Source: Spirochaetaceae bacterium (GTDB lineage: Bacteria; Spirochaetota; Spirochaetia; SZUA-6; Bin103). Taken from it: DNA of 46,700 nt. Below, one piece after another: positions 18,183 to 26,720 of the stretch (position 1 is the stretch's first letter; each line of letters starts with the position of its first letter). The translations under genes were made by a program, and so were the position numbers. The DNA lies in the NCBI GenBank assembly GCA_026710565.1, contig JAPOQV010000296.1:1-46700 (forward strand), given 5' to 3'. The notes under the pieces were generated by a model that saw only the letters and a program-made list of their open reading frames with translations, was not told where the DNA came from and did no database searches.

Positions 18183-19043
18183 CTATCGGTCCCAGGTGCG
18201 CTTGCGCGGGTCGCTGACCGAGACGGCCAGCTCCGGTCCCAGCCCCTCGATGGACATGCGCACGCGGTCGCCGTCCTGGATCGGGGACAGCGCGTAGTGG
18301 TGGGTGCCGGTGGAGACCACGTCGCCGGGCTCCAGGGCCACCACGGCGGTCACCTCGGCCAGCAACTCGGGCACGTGGCGGGCCATCTCGCTGGTGTTGA
18401 CGTCGTGCTTGAGGTTGTCGTTCACCCACAGCCGCATGCCGAGCGCGTTGGGGTCGGGGATCTCGTCGGCGGTGACCAGCACCGGGCCCATGGGGCCGAA
18501 GGTGTGCCAGCTCTTGCCGAGGAAGAAGCCGCCGGGAAGGCCGCGCGCGGAGACGTCCATGAACTGGGTGTAGCCGAAGATCCTGCCCGGGGCGTCCTTC
18601 GGGGCCAGCTTGGCGGCCGGCTTGCCCATGACCAGGGCGAACTCGGGCTCGAAGTGGAACACCGTGGCGTCGGCGTCCGCCAGCTCCACGGTGTCGCCGG
18701 TGGTCTTGACCGAGGTGGGCGACTTGAGGAAGGCGTTGAAGGTCTCCTTCGCCGGGTGGTCGGGCTCGATGTAGTTGCCGGCCAGGCACACGAGCTGTCC
18801 GGGGCGGGGCACGGGCGGGCGCAGCGTGACTTGGTCGACCGGCCGCGCGGTGCCGGATGCGGCGGCGGACGCGATGGCGTCGCGGCAGCCGTCCCAGCCC
18901 GCGATGACCTGGTTGAGCAGCGCCTGGGCGGAGTGGGCCTGGGCGGAGTGGTGGTGCAGATCGGCGACGGCGCCTGAGACGTCGACGACGCCGTCGTCGC
19001 GCAGCACGCCGAGTCGGTAGTCGTCGAAGAAGACGAGCTTCAC
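18183..19043 (-). CDS. Fumarylacetoacetate hydrolase (FAH) family protein
   Basis: A 286-residue member of the FAH superfamily, which cleaves C-C bonds or isomerises/decarboxylates acylpyruvate-like and oxo-sugar-acid compounds with a divalent metal. Motifs: CLAGNYIEPDHPAKET, the acidic metal-binding FHFEPEFALVMGKPA, the GYTQFMDVSARGLP strand, and WVNDNLKHDVNTSEM followed by GDVVSTGTHHY. I chose the GTG at 19043, which has a GGAGG site 7 bases upstream. It is the first gene of the minus-strand operon that continues into the importer, and is divergent from nagA. It may degrade a sugar-acid product of the imported compound, but the substrate is unknown. Confidence 0.88.
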   Translation of the reverse strand: MKLVFFDDYRLGVLRDDGVVDVSGAVADLHHHSAQAHSAQALLNQVIAGWDGCRDAIASAAASGTARPVDQVTLRPPVPRPGQLVCLAGNYIEPDHPAKETFNAFLKSPTSVKTTGDTVELADADATVFHFEPEFALVMGKPAAKLAPKDAPGRIFGYTQFMDVSARGLPGGFFLGKSWHTFGPMGPVLVTADEIPDPNALGMRLWVNDNLKHDVNTSEMARHVPELLAEVTAVVALEPGDVVSTGTHHYALSPIQDGDRVRMSIEGLGPELAVSVSDPRKRTWDR

Positions 19044-19098
19044 GTGGTTGCCTCCGTTCGGGGGTGTTCGGTTGATGACGGCCCGCGTTGGGGCCGGA

Positions 19099-19124
19099 AC
19101 TGCGCGCATAGTACCATGCGCAGT
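19099..19124. promoter_or_regulatory. Operator-like imperfect palindrome in divergent intergenic region
   Basis: ACTGCG(CG)CAT and ATGCGCAGT form a 9-bp dyad with a two-base bulge. It lies in the 83-base gap between the divergent FAH-family and nagA genes and ends two bases before the nagA ATG. A TACTAT sequence inside it could act as a -10 on the minus strand. The site could bind a regulator controlling both directions; no regulator gene is adjacent. Confidence 0.3.
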
Positions 19125-19126
19125 CT

Positions 19127-20209
19127 ATGAATGAGGGAGGCGGGGCGGAGACGGCCGTATTCGACGCCTTGTCGGGCGAGCCGCTGACGGCCGGGCGCGG
19201 CGCGCACGCACGCGAGTTTGCTGCCGGCACGGCGCTGGTGAGCGGGCCGGCGCTGTTCGATCCGCAGGTCAACGGCTTCGCCGGCGTCGACTTTCACACC
19301 GCCGACCTGACGGTGGACGCCGTCGAGCATGCGGTCGCCGCGCTGTGGGACGCCGGCTGCTCGCACCTGCTGCCCACCGTGACCACCGGCCCCGTGGACC
19401 GGATGGAGGCGCAGCTCGCCGCGCTGACGGCGGCTCTGCGCTGCGCCCGGGTGCGGGACGCCGTGCCCGGTTTCCACGTGGAGGGTCCGTTCCTGAGCCC
19501 GGTCGAGGGGTTCCGCGGCGCCCACGATCCGGCCTGCATGCTCGATCCCGATCCGGCCGTCTACGAGCGGCTGCAGCGGGCGTGCGGGGGCCGCGTCGTG
19601 ATGCTGACCGTGGCGCCGGAGCTGCCCGGATCGGTGGAGCTGATCCGGCGTGCCGCGGGCGACGGCGTGACGGTGTGCGCCGGACACAGCGACGTGGGCG
19701 GCGCCGACCTGGGCGAGGCGGTGCGCGCCGGGCTGCGGCTCTGGACGCATCTCGGCAACGGCTGCGCGGCGGAGGTGCACCGCCACGACAACGTGATCAA
19801 CCGCGCCCTGGCCTGCCCGGACCTGGCCGCCTCCGTCGTCCCGGACGGCATCCACCTGCCGCCGGCGCTGCTCGGCCGGCTCACGGCTGCGCTCGGGCCG
19901 AGCCGGCTGGTCGCGACCACGGACGCGATGGCCGCCGCGGGCTCGCCGCCCGGCATCTACAGCCTGGGAGAGAAGCGGCTGGAAGTAGGCCCCGACCGGG
20001 TCGTCCGCGACGTGGGCGGCACCTACTTCGCGGGCTCGAGCCTGACGCCGCTGGAGGGGCTCTACAACCTGGTCCGCATCGGCGGGCTGGGCATGCAGGC
20101 GGCGTGGCGGGCCTGGACCTGGCTTCGTGACCGGATGTTCCCGGCGATCGAGGCGCCGCGCATCGCGGTGCCGTTTGCCACCGGCCGCGTGTTACGCTTG
20201 CAGCCATAG
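19127..20209 (+). CDS. nagA: N-acetylglucosamine-6-phosphate deacetylase-like amidohydrolase
   Basis: A 360-residue amidohydrolase of the NagA group, which removes the acetyl group from GlcNAc-6-phosphate. The sequence shows the strand DPQVNGFAGVDF, metal ligand Glu119 in FHVEGPFLSP, His187 in VCAGHSD, His208 in WTHLGNG, PDGIHLP (about 239-245) and the catalytic Asp266 in ATTDAMAAAG. THLGNG replaces the THLFNAM of classical NagA, which marks a divergent subfamily. It is somewhat shorter than classical NagA, with a reduced N-terminal beta domain. It starts an operon with a coiled-coil protein and an oxidoreductase. No nagB is present, so the true substrate may differ. Confidence 0.85.
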   Translation: MNEGGGAETAVFDALSGEPLTAGRGAHAREFAAGTALVSGPALFDPQVNGFAGVDFHTADLTVDAVEHAVAALWDAGCSHLLPTVTTGPVDRMEAQLAALTAALRCARVRDAVPGFHVEGPFLSPVEGFRGAHDPACMLDPDPAVYERLQRACGGRVVMLTVAPELPGSVELIRRAAGDGVTVCAGHSDVGGADLGEAVRAGLRLWTHLGNGCAAEVHRHDNVINRALACPDLAASVVPDGIHLPPALLGRLTAALGPSRLVATTDAMAAAGSPPGIYSLGEKRLEVGPDRVVRDVGGTYFAGSSLTPLEGLYNLVRIGGLGMQAAWRAWTWLRDRMFPAIEAPRIAVPFATGRVLRLQP

Positions 20210-20223
20210 CGGGGCAGGTCGAC

Positions 20224-20976
20224 GTGGCTACAGAGAGCATTACCAGCTTCGATGAACTGCTGGACGTACTGGAGCGCAATCCTCGGTATCGAGCCCGATT
20301 GCGTCAGTCGATCCTGGACGAGGAATTCCGGAGGCTGCCGCAGCAGGTCACGGCACTGACCGAGCAGACCCGGACACTCGGCGAGGTCACCAGGTCAATG
20401 GCCGAACGGATGGATCGGTTTGCCGAACGGATGGATCAATTTGCCGAACGGATGGATCAGTTTGCCGAGCAGATGCGCGAGCAATCCGAGCAGATCAAAG
20501 ACATTGTGCTGCACCTGAAGAACGTCGATGCCCGGTTCCTGCCGTTGGAAAAACGCATGGATCGGCTCATGGGGGACGAGGCGGAACGGAGGTTCCGCGA
20601 TCATGCTCCGGCCTACTTCGGTCAGCTTCTGCGGCGCGTACGTGTAGTCGACACCAGCACGCTGGCCGACGAGGTCGATGACGCTATCGACGCAGGAACG
20701 TTCGCGGAGGCGGATCGTGATCCGCTGCTGTTGCTCGACGTGGTGGTGCGGGGACGCGACATCGCAACGCGGGAAGAACGGTATCTTGCCGCCGAAGTTT
20801 CCGTCGGGATCGGCGAAGGGGACATTCTGAGAGCCGCCGACCGAGCGACCCTGCTCGAAAGGCTTACGGGGAAACCCGCAGTTCCCGTGGTGGGCGGGTA
20901 CTCCATCTCCTCGCGGTTTCGTTCCATCGCGGACGAGCGACACGTGCAGGTGGTGATCGCGGAAGAGCCGAAATGA
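20224..20976 (+). CDS. Coiled-coil protein with DUF3782-like nuclease-fold C-terminus
   Basis: A 250-residue protein starting at GTG 20224, 14 bases after nagA. Residues about 35-105 form a coiled coil containing three near-identical heptads (RMDRFAE, RMDQFAE, RMDQFAE) encoded by a 21-bp tandem repeat. The C-terminal part (about 120-245) resembles the DUF3782 group, related to PD-(D/E)XK folds: LLLLDVVVRGRD, then LAAEVSVGIGEGDILRAADRA and KPAVPVVGGY. The usual ExK is replaced by EVS, as often seen in this group, so catalysis is doubtful. Function unknown. Its stop overlaps the start of the next gene by ATGA. Confidence 0.8.
   Translation: MATESITSFDELLDVLERNPRYRARLRQSILDEEFRRLPQQVTALTEQTRTLGEVTRSMAERMDRFAERMDQFAERMDQFAEQMREQSEQIKDIVLHLKNVDARFLPLEKRMDRLMGDEAERRFRDHAPAYFGQLLRRVRVVDTSTLADEVDDAIDAGTFAEADRDPLLLLDVVVRGRDIATREERYLAAEVSVGIGEGDILRAADRATLLERLTGKPAVPVVGGYSISSRFRSIADERHVQVVIAEEPK
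20401..20463 (+). repeat. Three tandem 21-bp repeats inside the coiled coil
   Basis: Three consecutive 21-base units, GCCGAACGGATGGATCNNTTT, at 20401-20421, 20422-20442 and 20443-20463 differ at only two positions (GG, AA, AG). Each unit encodes exactly one heptad, so gain or loss of a unit would keep both frame and coiled-coil register. Confidence 0.95.
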
Positions 20977-22142
20977 TCCGGCTCGGCGTGATCGGCTGCG
21001 GCGGCAGGGCCGGCCGCCTGGTGCAGCAGATCGCGGAGCTCGACCAGGCGGTGGAGTTGGTCGGCGTGCTCGACCCGGACCCGGATGGGGTGCGCTCGCG
21101 GCTGCCGGAGCGGTTCGCCGGCGCGCCGTTCTACGGCTCGGTCGGGGAGCTCAGCCGCGGAGCGCGGCCGACGGCGCTGCTGGTCGGCACGCGCTGTCAC
21201 CTGCACACCGAGTATGCGATCGAAGCCGTGGACCTGGACCTGCCGCTGTTCCTGGAGAAGCCGGTCTCCATTTCCCTGGAGCAGGCGCGGCGGCTGGAGG
21301 CAGCCTACGCCGGGCGGTACGAGCGCGTGGTGGTGAGTTTCCCGCTGCGCGTGTCGTCGATCGCGGAGCTGATCGCCGGGCGCATCCGCACCGGCGCGGT
21401 GGGCACGCCCGAGCACATCGCCGCCACCAACTACGTGAGCTACGGGACCGTCTACTGGGAGCAGGGCTACCGCGACTTCAGCATCACCGGCGGCCTGTTC
21501 CTGCAGAAGGCGACCCACGACTTCGACTACATCGCGATGCTGATGGGATCGCCGATCGTGCAGGTGGCGGCCATGGGCAACTACGGCCGCGTCTTCGGCG
21601 GCGACAAGCCGCCCGGGCTGCGCTGCTCGGAGTGCGACGAGACCGCCACCTGCCCGGAGAGCCCGGAGAACCGGCGCCGCAACGGCCTGCGGACCGCGGA
21701 CGACCACCTGTGTCTGTTCTCGTCCGACACGCGCACCGAGGATGGCACCAACGAGGACTGCTCGACCGCGATCCTGCGCTTCGCATCCGGCGCGCACGGC
21801 ACCTACACCCAGGTGTTCTTCACCCGGCGCGACGCACACCGGCGCGGCGCCGTGGTCTCCGGCTACCAGGGGACGATCGAGTTCGACTGGTACACCTCCG
21901 ACTTCCGGGAGGTGCGCCACCACGACCGCTTCAGCGAGCAGGGCCACCTCGACGAGGGTGAGGACGGGCACCACGGCGGCGACGCCAACCTGATCGGCGA
22001 TTTCCTGGCGCTGGCCCGCGACGGCACGCCCCCGCGCGCCGACCTGCGCTGCGGCCTGGCGAGCGTCTACACCTCGCTGGCCGCTCGGGAATCCGCCGCC
22101 ACCGGCCGCTTCGTCGACGTCCGGCAGCTCGGAGCGCCGTAG
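20973..22142 (+). CDS. Gfo/Idh/MocA family NAD(P)-dependent oxidoreductase
   Basis: A 389-residue sugar or inositol dehydrogenase-type protein. The N-terminal Rossmann fold shows LGVIGCGGRAGRLV and VGVLDPDPDG. The EKPVSI motif (near residue 93) carries the usual catalytic-loop Lys, and the C-terminal alpha/beta domain follows. A Cys-rich segment RCSECDETATCPES (about residues 211-224) is found in a subset of this family and may bind metal. It starts on an ATGA overlap with the coiled-coil gene, in the nagA operon, so it probably acts on a sugar or sugar acid. Substrate unknown. Confidence 0.9.
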   Translation: MIRLGVIGCGGRAGRLVQQIAELDQAVELVGVLDPDPDGVRSRLPERFAGAPFYGSVGELSRGARPTALLVGTRCHLHTEYAIEAVDLDLPLFLEKPVSISLEQARRLEAAYAGRYERVVVSFPLRVSSIAELIAGRIRTGAVGTPEHIAATNYVSYGTVYWEQGYRDFSITGGLFLQKATHDFDYIAMLMGSPIVQVAAMGNYGRVFGGDKPPGLRCSECDETATCPESPENRRRNGLRTADDHLCLFSSDTRTEDGTNEDCSTAILRFASGAHGTYTQVFFTRRDAHRRGAVVSGYQGTIEFDWYTSDFREVRHHDRFSEQGHLDEGEDGHHGGDANLIGDFLALARDGTPPRADLRCGLASVYTSLAARESAATGRFVDVRQLGAP

Positions 22143-22189
22143 GCAGCAAGGACCAGGCCGTCCCAATCCATTGTCTGATGAAGTGAACC

Positions 22190-23377
<1,188 letters not shown>

Positions 23378-23429
23378 GCCCGGCAGTGTGCCCCGCCTCG
23401 GGAGGGAGCACACAAGGGCGCAAACCCTG

Positions 23430-23435
23430 TAAAAT
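23430..23435 (+). promoter_or_regulatory. Candidate -10 box for amtB in the purK-amtB gap
   Basis: TAAAAT at 23430-23435, directly after a TG dinucleotide, is the only AT-rich hexamer in the 123-base divergent gap. An overlapping TATTTT on the opposite strand could serve purK. No convincing -35 is seen, so an extended -10 promoter is possible. Confidence 0.3.
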
Positions 23436-23500
23436 ACGGAACGGCCGATCGGGCGAACCGCCCGTGGTCCAATCAATCACCGACACGACAAGGAAATGCC

Positions 23501-24868
23501 ATGAACGACCTCCAGTTCCTACGCCGCGGCCCCGTCCCGGTCCGGCTGCTCTTGGTGCTCGGCCTGCTGATGGCGGGATCGAGCGCCGCGTACGCCGCCG
23601 TCGCGGAAGAGACGGCCTTCGTCCTCAACACCTTCTCGTTCCTGCTCTGGGGAGGGTTGGTGATGTGGATGGCGGCCGGATTCACGATGCTGGAGTCCGG
23701 GTCCGTTCGCACCAAGAACGCATCCGTGATCTGCCTGAAGAACATCGGCCTCTACTCGATCGCGGGGTTGGCCTACTACATCGTCGGCTACAGCCTCATG
23801 TACACCGACGTGGGCAGCGTGATCGGCTCCTTCAGCCTCTTCTACCGGCCATCGGCCGAGGAGCTGGCCCTGCTCGACGGCACCGGCGACGCGGCGGCCG
23901 TGATCGGCAACGGTTACTCGGTCATGTCGGACTGGTTCTTCCAGATGGTGTTCGTGGCGACCGCCGCCTCCATCGTGTCGGGCGCGCTGGCCGAGCGGGT
24001 CAAGATGTGGCCGTTCTTCCTGTTCACGGTGGTCCTGACCGCGTTCATCTATCCGGTCGTGGGCGCCTGGACGTGGGGCGGCGGCTGGCTCGGCAGCCTG
24101 GGGTTCCAGGACTTCGCCGGCTCCACGATCGTGCACGGCACCGGCGGCTGGGCGGCGCTGGCCGGCATCCTGGTGGTCGGGCCGCGCCTGGGCAAGTTCC
24201 GCAAGGATGGCTCGGTCAAGGTGACCCCGCCCTCCAACGTCGTGGTGGTGACGCTGGGCGTCTTCATCCTGTGGTTCGGGTGGTTCGGGTTCAACGGCGG
24301 CTCGCAGCTCGCGCTGGGGAGCGCGGCGGACGTGATTGCCATGGGCCACGTGCTGGTCAACACCAACCTGGCGGCCGCGGCCGGCGTGGTGACGGCCCTG
24401 GCGTTCTCGCACCTCATCCTGCGCCGCATGGACATGTTCGCGGGCCTGAACGGCGCCATTGCAGGCCTGGTCTCGATCACCGCCGGCCCCGACATCACCT
24501 CCCACGTCTGGGCGGTCATCATCGGCGCCATCGGCGGCATCGTCTGCACCGCCGCCATCAAGCTGCTGGAGAAGATGAAGCTGGACGACGTGGTCGGCGC
24601 GGTGCCCGCGCACCTGTTCGCCGGCGTCTGGGGCACCCTGGCGGTCTGCATCGCCGCGGGCGGCAACTTCGGCGTGCAGCTCCTGGGCGTGGTGGCGGTC
24701 GGCGCGTTCGCGTTCGTGTCGTCGCTCGTGGCGTGGAAGGTGATCGATGCCCTGCTGGGCGCCCGGGTGACCAAGAAGGTCGAGCAACTCGGCCAGGATG
24801 TCGCCGAGCTCAAGATCGAGGCCTATCCGGAGTTCGTGCTCATGCCGGAGGAGGACGACGAGGAGTAA
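23501..24868 (+). CDS. amtB: Ammonium transporter AmtB
   Basis: Inner-membrane ammonium channel/transporter of 455 residues. After an N-terminal hydrophobic signal segment there are the usual eleven helices, with landmarks GFTMLESGSVRTKNASVICLKN, the first pore His in STIVHGTGGWAALAG, GWFGFNGGSQLA, and the second pore His in VGAVPAHLFAGVWG. The C-terminal tail (LGQDVAELKIEAYPEF) matches the region that binds PII proteins, followed by a short acidic end. The ATG at 23501 has an AAGGAA site 8 bases upstream. No glnK lies beside it; the flanking genes are purK and purE. Confidence 0.96.
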   Translation: MNDLQFLRRGPVPVRLLLVLGLLMAGSSAAYAAVAEETAFVLNTFSFLLWGGLVMWMAAGFTMLESGSVRTKNASVICLKNIGLYSIAGLAYYIVGYSLMYTDVGSVIGSFSLFYRPSAEELALLDGTGDAAAVIGNGYSVMSDWFFQMVFVATAASIVSGALAERVKMWPFFLFTVVLTAFIYPVVGAWTWGGGWLGSLGFQDFAGSTIVHGTGGWAALAGILVVGPRLGKFRKDGSVKVTPPSNVVVVTLGVFILWFGWFGFNGGSQLALGSAADVIAMGHVLVNTNLAAAAGVVTALAFSHLILRRMDMFAGLNGAIAGLVSITAGPDITSHVWAVIIGAIGGIVCTAAIKLLEKMKLDDVVGAVPAHLFAGVWGTLAVCIAAGGNFGVQLLGVVAVGAFAFVSSLVAWKVIDALLGARVTKKVEQLGQDVAELKIEAYPEFVLMPEEDDEE

Positions 24869-24893
24869 CCGGCGGCAAGGAATAACCGGCCCG

Positions 24894-24905
24894 GCCCGCG
24901 CGGGC
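24894..24905. terminator. GC palindrome between convergent amtB and purE
   Basis: GCCCGCGCGGGC, a perfect 12-base palindrome, occupies the 44-base gap between the amtB stop and the purE stop. It could form a short hairpin in either transcript. There is no T-run, so this is only a weak candidate terminator. Confidence 0.25.
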
Positions 24906-24912
24906 GGTGAGG

Positions 24913-25404
24913 TCAGTCGAGCGCCTGCTCCAGCACCTCCCGCTCGCGCTCGGCGCGGAACGCGTCCAGGCGCTGGCGCAGCTCCGGCCGGTGCACGGCC
25001 AGCAGCGCCACCACGAACAGTCCCGCGTTGGTGGCGCCGGCCTCGCCGATCGCCATGGTCGCCACCGGCACGCCGCCCGGCATCTGCGCGATCGACAGCA
25101 GCGAGTCGAGCCCCGACAGCGCCCGGCTCTGCACCGGCACGCCGATGACCGGCACGGTGGTGAAGGCCGCCACCATCCCCGGCAGGTGGGCCGCGCCGCC
25201 GGCGCCGGCGATGATCGCCTCGATGCCGCGGCCGGCCGCCTCGCGCGCGTAGCTCCGCATCAGGTCCGGCGTCCGGTGCGCGGACACCACCCGCCGTTCG
25301 TGCGGGACCTCGAACCGGTCGAGCACCTCGCTCGCCTTGCGCATCGTCGGCCAGTCGGAGACGCTGCCCATGATCACCCCGACGACCGGCGCCTGCACTG
25401 CCAT
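24913..25404 (-). CDS. purE: N5-carboxyaminoimidazole ribonucleotide mutase PurE
   Basis: Class I PurE that rearranges N5-CAIR (the PurK product) to CAIR. The 163-residue sequence has [15 protein letters not shown], the catalytic SAHRTPDLM His, [22 protein letters not shown] and [13 protein letters not shown] in the standard order and at normal length. It lies on the same strand as purK but is separated from it by the oppositely oriented amtB, so the usual purEK operon is split. Confidence 0.96.
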   Translation of the reverse strand: MAVQAPVVGVIMGSVSDWPTMRKASEVLDRFEVPHERRVVSAHRTPDLMRSYAREAAGRGIEAIIAGAGGAAHLPGMVAAFTTVPVIGVPVQSRALSGLDSLLSIAQMPGGVPVATMAIGEAGATNAGLFVVALLAVHRPELRQRLDAFRAEREREVLEQALD

Positions 25405-25460
25405 GGGCGCAGTCTGGCACGACAGACGGGGTCCGATCCGCTACCGTACGCTCCACGATC

Positions 25461-25898
25461 ATGACCGCCGTCGCCGACCACGTGGCGCTCAGCGTCCGCG
25501 ACCTCGACACCTCGATCGCGTTCTACCGCGATCTGCTCGGCTTCGAGGTGCGCCGCGTCATCGAGGTGCCGCCGGCGATGAACCTGGGCGGCATCGCCGG
25601 CCTGCCCGCCTGCACCGCCCGCATTGCTCATCTCTTTCAGGGCGAGTTCATGCTGGAGCTGTTCCACTACCTGGACCCCGAGGGAAGACCCGTGGGCGAC
25701 CGCACGCAGGTCGACCGCGGCTTCACCCACCTGGGGTTCCTGTGCACGGACATCCGCGGCGACATCGACCGGCTGCGGCAGGCGGGGGTGGACATGGTTG
25801 GCGAGCTGGTGGAATTTCGCCCGGAGGTATGGGTGCAGTATTTCTACGGACCGGACCGCGAAGTGCTGGAGCTGCGGCAGCTCCCGGAGAGCGGATGA
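25461..25898 (+). CDS. VOC (glyoxalase-fold) family protein
   Basis: A 145-residue vicinal-oxygen-chelate protein with two beta-alpha-beta-beta-beta units: DHVALSVRDLDTSIAFYRDLLGFEV at the start (metal ligand His7), FMLELFHYLDP (Glu), FTHLGFLCTDI (His) and YFYGPDREVLELRQ (final Glu). These four ligands suggest an active metal site, as in methylmalonyl-CoA epimerases, lactoylglutathione lyases or dioxygenases; the reaction cannot be told. It is the first gene of the operon with SDR, E1 fusion and LarA-like protein. The ATG has no Shine-Dalgarno, but TACGCT lies 8 bases before it. Confidence 0.88.
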   Translation: MTAVADHVALSVRDLDTSIAFYRDLLGFEVRRVIEVPPAMNLGGIAGLPACTARIAHLFQGEFMLELFHYLDPEGRPVGDRTQVDRGFTHLGFLCTDIRGDIDRLRQAGVDMVGELVEFRPEVWVQYFYGPDREVLELRQLPESG

Positions 25899-26695
25899 GC
25901 AGGCGCAAGGTCGCGCAGGTCGGGCGCACGGTCGCGCAGGTCCCGCGCGAGGTGGCCCTGGTTACGGGCGCGGCGGCCGGCATCGGCCGGCGGATCGCCA
26001 CGACCTTGGCGCGCGACGGCGCCGACGTGGCGATCGCGGATCTGAACATGGAGGAGGCGGCGGTCACCGCCGCCGAGGTGGAAGAGGCCGGCGGCCGTGC
26101 CATCTGCGTGCGCACCGACGTGGCCGACGAAGGGGCGATCCTGGAGCTGTTCGCGACGGTGGACGGCGAGCTCGGCACCCTGGACATCCTGGTCAACAAC
26201 GCCGGCATCTGCGAGCTGACGCCGATCCTGGAGCTGGAGGTCGACGCCTGGGACCGCATGATGGCGATCAACCTGCGCGGCACATTCATCGCCAGCCGCG
26301 AGGCGTTCCGCCGCATGAAGGCCCGCCACGAGCGGGACGGAGGCGGTGGCCGCATCGTCAGCGTCGCCTCCATGGCCGGCAAGATCGGCGGAGCGGCGGC
26401 CGGCGCCCACTACTCGGCGTCCAAGGCCGGCATCATCTGCCTGACCAAGTCGCTGGCGCTGCAGGCGGCCCCGTACGGCATCACCGCGAACGCGGTGGCC
26501 CCGGGGCCGATCGACACGGCGCTCACGCGCGAGTGGGGCGAGGACACCAACCGGGACTTCGCCGCCAAGATCCCGCTGGGCACCTACGGCCAGCCGGAGG
26601 ACGTCGCCGAGGCGGTCGCCTTCCTGGCGTCCGATCGCGCCCGCTTCATCACCGGGGAGATCGTCGACGTCAACGGCGGCTTCCTGATGGACTGA
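25895..26695 (+). CDS. Short-chain dehydrogenase/reductase (SDR)
   Basis: A 266-residue classical SDR oxidoreductase. It shows the cofactor motif TGAAAGIG (24-31), a D after strand 2 (IADLN) favouring NAD(H), NNAG, the catalytic Ser in VSVASMAGK, YSASK with the catalytic Tyr and Lys, and the PG motif VAPGPIDTAL. The ATG at 25895 overlaps the VOC stop (ATGA), indicating coupled translation. The N-terminus carries about 18 extra residues (KVAQVGRTVAQV, a short internal repeat). The substrate is probably a hydroxy- or keto-compound shared with the downstream E1 fusion; this is inference. Confidence 0.92.
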   Translation: MSRRKVAQVGRTVAQVPREVALVTGAAAGIGRRIATTLARDGADVAIADLNMEEAAVTAAEVEEAGGRAICVRTDVADEGAILELFATVDGELGTLDILVNNAGICELTPILELEVDAWDRMMAINLRGTFIASREAFRRMKARHERDGGGGRIVSVASMAGKIGGAAAGAHYSASKAGIICLTKSLALQAAPYGITANAVAPGPIDTALTREWGEDTNRDFAAKIPLGTYGQPEDVAEAVAFLASDRARFITGEIVDVNGGFLMD

Positions 26696-26720
26696 GGACT
26701 GATGGACTGAGGATGACTTC

